44,536 nt of DNA from Tubiluchus corallicola (lineage: Eukaryota; Priapulida; Priapulimorpha; Priapulimorphida; Tubiluchidae), in the NCBI GenBank assembly GCA_030141605.1, contig JAQGDQ010000102.1:263676-308211 (forward strand). Direction: 5' to 3'. Position 1 is the first letter of the stretch, and the number at the start of each line of letters is the position of its first letter. The notes below the pieces were generated by a model. It was not told the DNA's origin and ran no database searches. It saw only the letters and a list, made by a program, of their open reading frames with translations. This document shows positions 31,988-42,600 of the stretch, piece after piece. Position numbers and translations under genes: made by a program.

Positions 31988-32107
31988 GACGTCGTTGTTA
32001 CATTCATTTAACTATAAATAACGACGTCGTTATTCAATTCAGTAGTTAAGTATAAAAAAGAAGTCGTCATTCAATTCAGTTAACCATAAGTAACAACGTC
32101 GTTAAGT
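31988..32107 (+). repeat. Three-copy 36-bp repeat with GACGTC palindromes
   Basis: Units start at 31988, 32023 and 32060 (GACGTCGTT...CATTCAATTCAGTTAACTATAAGTAAC-like). The second contains the perfect 12-bp palindrome AACGACGTCGTT (32020-32031). A fourth partial unit begins near 32096. Confidence 0.7.
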
Positions 32108-32324
32108 TAGAGACAGCTTTGTGAAACTTTGATTTAGCATTTTGTGTGTAGCGAGTTGAATCAGTACAAAGTATTCACGCGTCAACATGTCACCTATCTA
32201 ATAAAGTACTTTGTGTTTCTATGAGTTCGTGTGTCGCCTGCCGCCGCTAGCTTTTTTCTGTTAAACTATAGGCTTTCAACTTATAAAATCTCAGTTTGGT
32301 TATTGTTCATTATTTTTTCTTTGC

Positions 32325-32720
32325 TAAAAAAGAAAATGGGGAAGATACATTATAGAGCATTGGAACTTGTCTGTAATGATCAGATGCAACTTATTCAACA
32401 ATTTTGTACAACAAACCTTGATTAATGAACTTCACAATCTCCTCGCAGTTGAAGTATTTAAAAACTTTGTTAGTTGAAGTATTTTACATAAAATTGGACC
32501 CTGCAGTCTGGATAACACATTCAGGATTAAATCTCAACACTATAGCCTGAGATCAGTACATACTCTAGAAATTTCCAGATTATCAACAGTGTAACTTGGT
32601 TATTATTCTTTCTCTTATCAAGTTGTCAAACTGTGGAACAAATTACATGAAGAACGTGTAACGAGTAACAAATTCAAAATTTCTGTAAAAAATATTTGGA
32701 ATATGCCTCCTGTGAACGTG
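32325..32720 (+). mobile_element. Decayed LINE reverse-transcriptase C-terminal fragment, + strand
   Basis: Translation gives KIHYRALELVCND, then LLAVEVFKNF, then SQHYSLRSVHTLEI and GYYSFSYQVVKLWNKL. These are the order and wording of the region following the reverse transcriptase in CR1/Jockey-type LINE ORF2 (RALR-VYND, LA-EVFK, YNLR, FSY-KLWN-LP). At least two in-frame stops and a frame change show it is dead. Confidence 0.75.
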
Positions 32721-33400
32721 TCGTATACTTGCCATTTAACTCGTCGAATCACTTATAAAACTCTCAATTTGTACTTCTTAATATTGCAACTACTTTGTTT
32801 TCAACACTCAACTACTCTAGAAAAACGAATATATACCTTGTTAAGCGGTCAATTAGCTTGAAAACCCTTATGTTGTAATAGTGTACATTCATAATTATGC
32901 TGTGTACAAAACATGTACACACTAAACACAACTTGTAGTTTAGTGTTAACAAAATATGTGTTACTGCCTCCACATGCAACTCTGTAGAGCATTGTAGAAT
33001 CTGCTCTATCTCGTACATTGTGTGCGTTGTATTAGAATTTTTTATCTTGTTTCACTTTTTAATCTCTCGGAAAATAGCCATTAGCTAATGTTGTTTTTGT
33101 AAAATTTCTACAATAAATAAAATTTTTACTACTAGTACTACTACTAGAGTTAATTACACTCATAATTACCCCTGACCTTTCTGCAAACAAAGCCATTAGC
33201 TGCATACGTTTAAGCTTAAAAGGTTTGTGCCTTGCGGACACAAATTTCAATGATTGCTGAGTTTACTCTACTTTGCAAGCCTGGTAAAAATTGCCTACGG
33301 CTTTAAACAAAAAACCGTTCGCTTGTTTGTTCGTTCGATTCAAGTTAATACCTCAACATTCATTTTATACTACAAAATAATATAGTAGTATATAATTTCA
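32721..33400. other. Intergenic, nothing further seen
   Basis: AT-rich spacer between two LINE remnants. Confidence 0.45.
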
Positions 33401-33409
33401 ATAATATTT

Positions 33410-33470
33410 GAGTAGGAGCAGCGAAAGACCGATTGGTCACTATCTCAGCTGCTCCTTTTTAAGAACAAAT
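33410..33470 (-). mobile_element. LINE 3' hairpin, second copy, - strand
   Basis: Read on -, GGAGCAGCTGAG...GACCAATCGGTCTTTCGCTGCTCC matches the hairpin at 31600-31660 with compensated stem changes (GGAGCAGC/GCTGCTCC against GGGCAGC/GCTGCCC). It is probably the 3' end of the LINE whose coding remnant lies at 33840-34320. Confidence 0.5.
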
Positions 33471-33839
33471 TTTTTTTCTTAATAGATGCAAACTTTTATG
33501 TGATAAGATAATGTCCATTAGTTTTTAAAAGGAAACGACTTAAATGAGTTGCGCTAGAGATACTTGGTTTTACTAGTAATTACTATTTAAAAAAATTAAC
33601 ATTATAGAAATTGAACTAAAGTTACCATGGATAATTACAAAGTATTGAAACATTAAATTAGAAAGTTGAAGCAGTGATAACAGATTACAACTACATTTAG
33701 TCTATCACGCACGAGCTCAAAATATAGAAATCATAAGCATACAATGAACTGTAAATAAAGTTTCATAACAATTCTTATTTGCTATATGTTTTAGATGATT
33801 TAGGCTGTTATGGTCTGTTTTGTATACATTTCTGTCATG

Positions 33840-34320
33840 TATTGAAATGTAAGCTATTATGTCTTGTATATTGGGCATCATTTTCGAATTGAAGTTAGTA
33901 ACCCTGTAGTGATCCAGGGTTTCTTAAACCTTACACTTTCTTTTCTTTACAAGGTCTTCATGGGTGCATGAATGTTTAAAATAGAGGAGAAGTTTTCAGA
34001 GAAACTTGTAAAAGCATCATCAGTATCATAGATATTAGGTGTGTCCATTAGTGATTGTTCAAGGTCTTGCAAAAACGATTCTCTACTAAAATTTTTATTG
34101 TTTCTTATGGTAATTTACTTTTGATTCTCAACAGGTAAGCAGATTTTACGATTATAAATATTGGCAAGTGGTCAGCTACTTCACTAAGTATGACCCCAGA
34201 AAATATGCGATTTTCGTATGCATTTGTGTAAAAGTGGTCTATAAGTGTTTCTGAAGAATGAGTAAGTCAAGTTGGGAATGTTATTAGTGTTGTGTAGCGA
34301 TTTGTCATATTCAGATAGTC
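33840..34320 (-). mobile_element. Decayed LINE endonuclease-RT linker, - strand
   Basis: Read on -, the frames give HSSETLIDHFYTNAYENR and SGVILSEVADHLPIF (end of the apurinic endonuclease domain), then after a frameshift FLQDLEQSLMD and FSENFSSILN, and finally KKPWITTGLLTSIRK (the conserved PWIT-GLL-SI block before the reverse transcriptase). Stops and frameshifts show it is dead. About 350 bp further on lies the hairpin 3' end, so most of the RT is deleted. Confidence 0.75.
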
Positions 34321-34494
34321 ATTTATTTGTGATTTCTGCTTATACTGCAATATGTTTATATTTGTGTCCTCACAGATGTGCGCTATCTGGCCAGATCTGT
34401 GTATTTAGGTAAGACATTCGTGCGTTCATCATTTACTAACCAATTTTCGCTTCGTAGGGCTACATGCTGCTCACACGTACATGAGTAGTTTTAA

Positions 34495-34967
34495 AGTAAA
34501 ACCGGACCCAATCTTAAACTGTAGGTCAGAACAATCTACTCTTTAAATACTGAAAGGAATCATCACACAAACAATTTCACGTTCGCACCACTAGTTCTTC
34601 GCGCTTACATGCATTTCGTCACTCGCAGGTTTGACGGGCACTAGCGCCTACATTTCGGAAACTCATTGCACAAAAAACAGGTGCTGTACCTCTCAGTTCA
34701 GTTATACACACTGAATATCTTACAGTAGCACAGTACTTTAATTTTCGCTTTCGCAATCACGTGCAACACGCTCGTGGAATACGTTTGCTGTTGAAAATTA
34801 TGTTAATTTGTAATGTCACGAATAGTTTAGCTCGCCCGCCATTAATTAGGTTTTTAATCTATTATTTAATTATCAGAAACGCTTTTACAGTATTAATTGT
34901 GTTAAAATGTATACTTTTTATCGGACTTGAAAATGGGGTAGTACATGAAAAATCATCCTGTCTTCCT
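34495..34967. mobile_element. TTAA-flanked MITE, family 1 copy C
   Basis: TTAA at 34491-34494 and 34968-34971 flank a 473-bp element beginning AGTAAAACCGGACCC and ending CATCCTGTCTTCCT. It aligns with copies A and B over almost its whole length and in the same orientation. A 101-codon frame at 34761-35066 is a chance frame through it. Confidence 0.82.
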
Positions 34968-34971
34968 TTAA

Positions 34972-35575
34972 TAAACTTACCTTTAAATAGTCATAATTTC
35001 GCGATATTTAGCCTTCTGCTGTATGTTGCAATTATAAAGAAAATCGAAATTGCAAAGAAAAGTTAAAACAAAACCGAGAAAATGACAATTTTAAACATAT
35101 TTTAGCAAGCGGGTTAAGCAATTCGAAGCCAATTCCCATATTTTGGCAAAAAAGGAGTTCACTCCATATTTACAATTATCACAAATTAAGCATGTAATGA
35201 GAATTGAAAAAATAAATAATTATAAACCTTCTGACGACAAAACTCGTTTGCATATTTCATCTTTCACGTGTTAAGAAGTCAATACTTATGTCACTTGAAG
35301 AGTAAGTGTCACATTCAACATTAGTTTCATCTTCATTATTACTGTCATGCAACTGACATACAAAAATTAATAATGTTACACGTCAACTGCCAATATTCAA
35401 CTTCAAAGACCAAAGTAACAGTGACTTTTTGTAAAAGCCTTTGAAGATAGAGATTGTTTTTGTTCAAATATTTAAACTGACTTTCACAAATCCTTGAAGC
35501 TGCGGCACTTTTTAAAATCCGTAATCTACTATTATTCTTGTCGTCATTCGTTTTGCCCAATGGCTGCTGAAATGT
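34972..35575. other. No gene seen
   Basis: AT-rich. A 71-codon - frame (35345-35560) has no recognisable content. Confidence 0.45.
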
Positions 35576-35580
35576 GAAAT

Positions 35581-35950
35581 ACAGACGTCTGTATCTATTG
35601 ACCTATATTAAACTCCTAGCAATACAGACGTCTGTATCTATTGACCTACACTAAACTCCTAGAAAAAGTGCTAACCTAGAAAATAACCGATCAGCTTCTT
35701 TATGTTGACATTGAATCTATTGACCTATATTAAACTCCTAGCAAAAGTGCTAACCTAGAAAATAACTGATCAGCTTCTTTATGTTGACATTGAATCTATT
35801 GACCTATATTAAACTCCTAGCAAAAGTGCTAACCTAGAAAATAACCGATCAGCTTCTTTATGTTGACTTTGAATCTATTGATCTATATTAAACTCCTAGA
35901 AAAAGTGCTAACCTAGAAAATAACCGATCAGCTTCTTTATGTTGACTTTC
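35581..35950 (+). repeat. 79-bp tandem repeat, about 4 copies plus shorter units
   Basis: Unit ATCTATTGACCTATATTAAA...CTCCTAG...CCGATCAGCTTCTTTATGTTGAC repeats four times. It is preceded by two short units that instead carry the palindrome ACAGACGTCTGT (near 35581 and 35623). Confidence 0.9.
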
Positions 35951-36660
35951 AAAATGACCAAGAAGTTTATTACTGGACACTCGTGACTCCTGACGCTCCC
36001 TTGACGCTACTCGCCTACTCCTTGTCGTTAATAAGTAAAACAGCATAACCGTCGGGTGGCTAAAATCAAACACCTGCAGAGGAAAGGTAGTCCAGTAATT
36101 GCGTAACAAATAATGATTTTTAACTATTGATGGTATTAAAATATTACATACATAGCGTTGTCACAAAAGTATTCCCGCAGATCTAAATTAACGTATGAAA
36201 TCTGATAACTCACGTGCTGTGGTGCTCAAGTTTGCTTAAGCAAAGCCGGTCATCGTTTGAAAAATAATATCAGAGCAAATATATGAAAAAAATAAAAAAT
36301 AATATTCTAAAAGCATATAGCCTGACCTACATTAAATCCAAAACAACTAAAAATGAGACGTGTTTCTACTTATACTGTATCAAATTAATATCATTCAGTT
36401 TAACCATTAAGTTTGGTTCAGTACTTAGTCAATTTGGCGTTAGTGTTGGTAGCTGATCTTCTGTTTTTTAAACATTTTCTAATTTTTCTTATAGACTTCC
36501 ATCCCATTCCCGTTGAGGAATTCAATCGGTTTTCCTGCTGCAAGATTTTCCAGTGAAAGTACATAGTCTTTGTAACAGTAATGTTCATTGCTCAGCTCCC
36601 TCGACACCGATTTATCTAACGTGTTCGTAATATATATACGAAATTTCTACGATAAAACTC
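35951..36660. other. No gene seen
   Basis: AT-rich. The 73-codon - frame at 35888-36109 overlaps the tandem repeat and is not recognisable. Confidence 0.4.
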
Positions 36661-36668
36661 CAGCAAAT

Positions 36669-36769
36669 AATGATGATGATAATGATGATGATGCGATGAT
36701 GATGGTGGTGGTGGTGGTAATGACGATGACGATGATGACGACGACGACGAGGACGACGATGATGATGAT

Positions 36770-36819
<50 letters not shown>

Positions 36820-36826
36820 CGACGAC

Positions 36827-36901
<75 letters not shown>

Positions 36902-36980
36902 AATCATAATAATAATAATAATAATCAAAAGAAGAAGAAGAAGAAGAAGAAGAAGACGAAGAACAACAACAACAACAACA

Positions 36981-37029
<49 letters not shown>

Positions 37030-37113
37030 CAATAATAATAGTAATCAGAAGAAGAGGAAGAAGAAGAAGAACAACAACAACAATAATAATAATAATAATA
37101 GTAATAATAACAA
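36669..37113 (+). repeat. Compound trinucleotide microsatellite
   Basis: About 440 bp of GAT, GAC, AAG, AAC and AAT triplets in blocks, with the same block order (GAT, AAT, AAG, AAC) occurring twice, as if duplicated. The long open frames across it on both strands are artefacts of the triplet period. Confidence 0.97.
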
Positions 37114-37290
37114 CAGTACAGTGTTAAACGACAAGTTATTTACTTAGACTAAGCTACAACTTGGCCCCTGTATAGCAACTGATAAAAACTGCGTGTACTG
37201 AACACTCAAATAATTCAAAGAATACATGTAGGACAATGACACTATAGCGAAAGTGATAATTTAATGATACATATATATCACTGCGCCTTT

Positions 37291-37317
37291 GTATATATAT
37301 ATATATATATATATATA
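37291..37317. repeat. (AT)n microsatellite
   Basis: About 26 bp of TA dinucleotides. Confidence 0.95.
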
Positions 37318-37631
37318 CGCCTTTGTTATGTCCGCCTTGAGCTATATTCACACATTGAAAGCTTTTGCTTACAATTTATGTCTTCAGAAATACCTTCACG
37401 TGACGATCTCTTTTTGGAAATCGCTGTCATCTTTTGAAACATCGTGAATGTTCTAAATGAACTACCCCTCGCCGATATTTAAAACCGACCCAACCGAGGG
37501 TACAATGGACGAACTATGGCAACTTCTGCTGCTTTGTGAAATATTACGTGCATGTGTAATGTCACATCAGCAATGGTGGAAACTAAATCCTGTCTACTGA
37601 ATATAGTCATAATGATGTAATAATAAAAATC

Positions 37632-38470
37632 CAAGCTAAAGCTGAACGGGAACAATACATTGCACACCACAGTTTACAGAACAAATGCAAGCTAAAGCTG
37701 AACGGGATCAATACATTGCACATCACAGTTTACAGAACAAATGCAAGCTAAAGCTGAACAGCAACAATACACTGCACACCACAGTTTACAGAACAAATGC
37801 AAGCTAAAGCTGAACGGGATCAATACACTGCACACCACAGTTTACAGAACAAATGCAAACTAAAGCTGAACAGCAACAATACACTGCACACCACAGTTTA
37901 CAGAACAAATGCAAGCTAAAGCTGAACAGCAACAATACACTGCACACCACAGTTTACAGAACAAATGCAAGCTAAAGCTGAACGGGATCAATACATTGCA
38001 CATCACAGTTTACAGAACAAATGCAAGCTAAAGCTGAACAGCAACAATACACTGCACACCACAGTTTACAGAACAAATGCAAGCTAAAGCTGAACGGGAT
38101 CAATACACTGCACACCACAGTTTACAGAACAAATGCAAACTAAAGCTGAACAGCAACAATACACTGCACACCACAGTTTACAGAACAAATGCAAACTAAA
38201 GCTGAACAGCAACAATACACTGTACACCACAGTTTACAGAACAAATCCAAGCTAAAGCTGAACAGCAACAATACACTGCACACCACAGTTTACAGAACAA
38301 ATCCAAGCTAAAGCTGAATGGTATCAATACATTGCACACCACAGTTTACAGAACAAATGCAAGCTAAAGCTGAATGGTATCAATACATTGCACACCACAG
38401 TTTACAGAACAAATGCAACCTAAAGATGAACAGGATCTATACACTGCACACCGCAGTTTACAGAACAAAT
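37632..38470 (+). repeat. 56-bp satellite-like array, about 15 copies
   Basis: Unit CAAGCTAAAGCTGAACGGGA followed by ACAATACATTGCACACCACA and GTTTACAGAACAAATG. Variant types alternate (GGGATCAATACATT, CAGCAACAATACACT, GGTATCAATACATT), showing block-wise amplification. Copies at the right end are more diverged. Confidence 0.95.
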
Positions 38471-39370
38471 CAACGGAGCGTACGATAACAAAACATAAAT
38501 AAGAGAATTTATAATAACAAGTAAATATGTCTAATATTTGCAACGTGTGCGTATCTGTTATGAGTAAAAAATCCACAATCTTCACGCACAGCGGCAACTA
38601 TAAGTGTGAAAAACTGACTGCCGGAAAATTATAACTACATAAAAAAGATGTTTATATATAAACCAGTATCTTGTTAAATGATGAAATAACTCCATGATAC
38701 ATTTATTTGTTAATCCTCTTTTTGAACATTTCGTCTACTACAGTATGTACAAAGTCAAAGTAAAACTATACTTTGATGTTTAAATAGTGAAAGGTGTGAT
38801 TAGTACATGTTAATATACAATATCTTTAAACGACGGTAAAAACGGAAATTAAAAGTGCAAATTTCTTTAAATATTCGCTTTTTTATATTGCCACAGAAAT
38901 GCTCATTTTTGTGACTATAGTGAGATGCAGTTGATCACTATTTTACTAACATAGCTAGCGTCTTTCTGCTTTCGTTCAACTTTAATATACATTGCATTAC
39001 GTTAATGTGAACCCTAGATTAAATTAGAATTCCAACTCCAAAAGGGTGTGAACTTTATACAAGCCTTTAAGTTACCAAAGAACGACCTATGCTATTAATA
39101 CTATCTAAAAGTGTTATGTTATTTAGAAGAAATTGCACGAAAATGGTGCTCTGGTTTAAATTCTGAAAAACTACTTGGAGGACGCGTATGATTGATGATC
39201 CTTGGTCTCGCAGGACGAACACCCGGGATTGAAAGTACCTATAGCCTTCTAGTGTCCAGTGAATGGTCAAGGCTGTTGGTATCTGCAATGACTGTGCGCA
39301 TGTTCTTCTTTCCTCACTTCACAAGACCTACTTTAGGCCTACTTATTAATGGCCGTTATGAATAAATTGT
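38471..39370. other. Spacer beyond mucin-collagen gene
   Basis: A 73-codon - frame (39067-39288, TALTIHWTLEGYRYF...) has fairly balanced codons and starts with a pattern faintly like the terminal exon upstream (IVHYTL against TIHWTL). I see no acceptor or proof of expression, so I do not call it a gene. Confidence 0.35.
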
Positions 39371-39376
39371 TTTATT
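39371..39376 (-). terminator. Polyadenylation signal AATAAA for mucin-collagen gene
   Basis: TTTATT on + reads AATAAA on -, 19 bp after the stop at 39395. This close spacing supports 39395 as the true gene end. Confidence 0.5.
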
Positions 39377-39394
39377 TTATGATAATAATTATAA

Positions 39395-39678
39395 TTAGAT
39401 GAATGATACTCTTCTTGTCCTTGTCAAAGCTTGTCTTGCTCCTTTCACTCCGTCTCGTATTCGTATTCGAGGTCGACTTGCTAGCCTGGTGAAAATGTCA
39501 CTATTCTTCACGAGATAATCTAGCAAGCGAGTGCTACCTTCAATTTTAATATAACCACTTGCATATTTATTCACAATATCTGCAGGATCGTCGTACGCAA
39601 AAATGTAATCCAGTCTAATCCCTGGGCGAATGCCTCGTCTAGGTAGGGTGTAATGGACTATCAATCTACGGTTTCGAG
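39395..39678 (-). CDS. Terminal exon: basic C-terminal domain of unknown family
   Basis: Acceptor TTGTTGCAG at 39679-39687 (read on -) opens a 94-residue frame in the phase required by the upstream exon, ending in TAA at 39397-39395. The sequence begins RNRRLIVHYTLPRRGIRPG, has a central DDPADIVNKYASGYIKIEGS segment that looks folded (alternating hydrophobics), and ends with an Arg-rich tail. I recognise no family. It could belong to a separate gene, but phase and strand favour this one. Confidence 0.6.
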
Positions 39679-42600
39679 CTGCAACAAAAGAATCAAATTT
39701 ATAGAAAATTTATAAAAAAAATCTTTCTGACGCATTTGTAAGTTATAAAAGTAATGTCTCTTTTGGACGTAGAAATTTTTTTATCTTTATACGTGGCACA
39801 ATTCTCTTTAGCTTTGGTCATTCTGTGCGAAGAAACTAGGGTAAGATCGGGTAGAGTACAGAATTCCAGCGATAAATTGACAGAAAGCTTTTTCATTTAT
39901 ATCCAAAGGAGAACACTGCCCTTTTAAACTGCAATTAATTGTTGAAAATGACTTTGTACCCAACAGTGTAGTGATGGAATGCTTATGGAGCAGTCTTAGT
40001 TACTTGACAAAATAAAGTACAAGAAAACCCTCCACTTACATAAAGCATAAAAGCATTCGTCTTGGAATTTTATACCACTTAAATACTGCCATTTTGCACA
40101 CAGGGCTTGTGTAGGCAGTAACGCTGCATAAAACTTGTAAATTTAGACTCCCGTGATGATTGATGCACCCTGGAGGTGAGTCAATGACATTTTACCAATT
40201 GGTGAAAACATTTTGAATAATTAATAATTATCTTTTCTAGTTAAATAAGTCTTTCAAGCAGGTAAGCGAAATGCTGAGCAATATAACTTTGCATGGAAAG
40301 TTTTTTCGGGCATAATTTAACATTGCCTTTTTTCTTCTCCTGATTTAGGTTGTGCTCATATATGACGTCATGTAATAATGCGGGTAATTTAAAATGAAAA
40401 CAAACAGAAATTCCTTTCAACGCGAGTACGATATACGCATAAAATTGGTATATAGTAATATAATTTTTAAAACAATTTTTCTGAAACCTACTTTAGGTAC
40501 CTTTTTTGTCCTTTAACACTTTTTAACTTCGCGAGCATCTGTTCCTTCTTAAAATGCAGATTTGTTATGTACTGATTTTGTACGTGATGGGTGATTGGAC
40601 CCATTCCAAAAATAGGGTCAAAGTGATCAGTCCTGTCGCTGCCGTCACTGTCGTCGTCGTTGCTGTTGTGCTACGCTCAACTGAAAAAGAACGCAGCTGT
40701 GGATGCAGCAGCGTCCCCGCAGGAATGGGTATAAGCTGCCTATGATAGATTCCTGATTTCTTACGATGTAGCAGAAGAGATTAAGATAAAAGAACTAGAG
40801 CGATTTTTAAAAATGGGTAATGGCAAGCAGTTTTATTAAAAATGCAAGAAAGCAGGTTAAAGTAGAGAAGTAAATATAACAAGTCGATTCATGTTTATTC
40901 TGTATTTGGAATTTTATGTTCAGAAATAGTTATATCATCTCGTCACATTCAAAAACGCTTGACTCGGAATATTCATCAATTACATTAAAAAAGAGCAGCT
41001 TTGTCAATGTTAATCAGTAACTGTTGTCTGCTGTTTAGAATAGCGATGCTGCGTTGCCGTCGCCACAATGACGTAACATCTGGGTTTCGCACCGGTCCAG
41101 AGCCCAGGTTTTTAGATGTTTTCATATGTTCACTGTTGTTACTTAATATCTATTTTTTATTAATGTGCTTTTAACTAAAATTGTAAACATTGTATAACAA
41201 ACATGTGTTCATAACTTATTTTTCTTATAATAATAATTTGCTTTAACTTGTGTTCGTTTCTCGAATGCCTGTAATTTGTATATTTTGTCATTTTTCATCC
41301 GTTTACTTGTATTATGCTTTTATTTTGTATTTTATGTACTTTTGTATTTTTGTATTTTACTTTAGAGTCTGAAGTAAAGAAGTAAATAAATAAAAAATGA
41401 TCATCCCTTTTAACTCTCTTTGCAATAGAAATATTTTTGGTGGTTCAACCGAAACTAGCTTGTGGTACATCAAATGAGAGGTCTCAAAGAGACACATTTA
41501 ATGGTATCAGTTATGGAGAGATTGGATGAACTCTGACCCCTGGGTCACGGGTTAAATCGTTAAAATGTTCCAACTTGCCATTTCATTATGAAGCCAGTTT
41601 CTATGCATTCAAGCAAAGCGAATTTCATAAAGCAAAGTTAGAACTTCAAAAGAAAAGGCTAGTGTCTTTTCAACGTTAAATTCGGTAACTACTGATTGTA
41701 TTGTTTGCAAAATCTTCAGTTTCTGTCCACGTCAGAAACATTGTCAACTAGTTAGCTATGTTTAGCCCACCAATGCAACCAACTGCAACCCACAGAAATG
41801 ATCTTCCGTCGATGTTCTACATTCTAAAAACTTTTTTACACAATTTGGAACACTGCAAACGGGAATTCAATATTCGACGGCGAAACTACTTGCTCTAGTA
41901 TCATGGTGAAGAATTTTTAACTAGCTTAATCAGCACAGCTGCCTAATTTAACTCACCATTTGGACCAGGCGGACCTCGTAAGCCTGTGGCGCCACGTGGA
42001 CCTCTTTCTCCAACTGGTCCAACTGGACCCCTACGCCCTGGTGGTCCTACTGGTCCAGGCGGAGGAGGAGGTTGGTCTGCAAAAGAACAATTTTAAAACT
42101 TGCAACAAACTGAGCATTGCTAGTGTTAATAAGTCTTGGTTAATATCCACAAAAGAAGAAAATACAATCATTTGCAAAAGTTTAAGACCAAAATGATTTT
42201 TCATGAATCCACAAAAGAAGAAAATAGTTTGTTTTACATCGTGTGACATAAAATAGAAGCTGCATCTTCCTACTGGGCTTCAGACCTGCATAAGTGTTTG
42301 CTTTTTAAATCAAGAGCTGTCAGCAATATCTGACTTGCAAACAAAAACGCTATCCCTACACAATATAACTAATGTATAATAAGACAAATATAGACTACAA
42401 ACGAAAAGTTTTAAAAATACTACTTATTACGTGCATTCTAATAATTAAAATGAGAAGTCAGAACAGTGAAAGTCCGTTTTACAGTATGCATAGTTATCGC
42501 ATGGCATGAGTGTAGCCTACAGGGAACAAATGTCATTAATGGAAAAAAGCTTTTAACACGTTGATCACTAATTTGATAAAATTGTTTAAGCAACCATAAA

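Noticed and set aside
34761-35066. 101-codon frame on +
   Set aside because: Overlaps MITE family 1 copy C and is not conserved in copies A and B.
36588-37127. 179-codon frame of poly-Met/Ile/Arg/Thr
   Set aside because: Produced only by the trinucleotide microsatellite; the opposite strand shows the same artefact.
37632-38470. Possible CRISPR-like array
   Set aside because: Units are contiguous with no unique spacers and the DNA is animal; it is a tandem satellite.
40554-40745. 63-codon frame with a Val-rich segment and Cys pair
   Set aside because: No signal of homology or splicing; Val run comes from a GTC/GTT-rich stretch.
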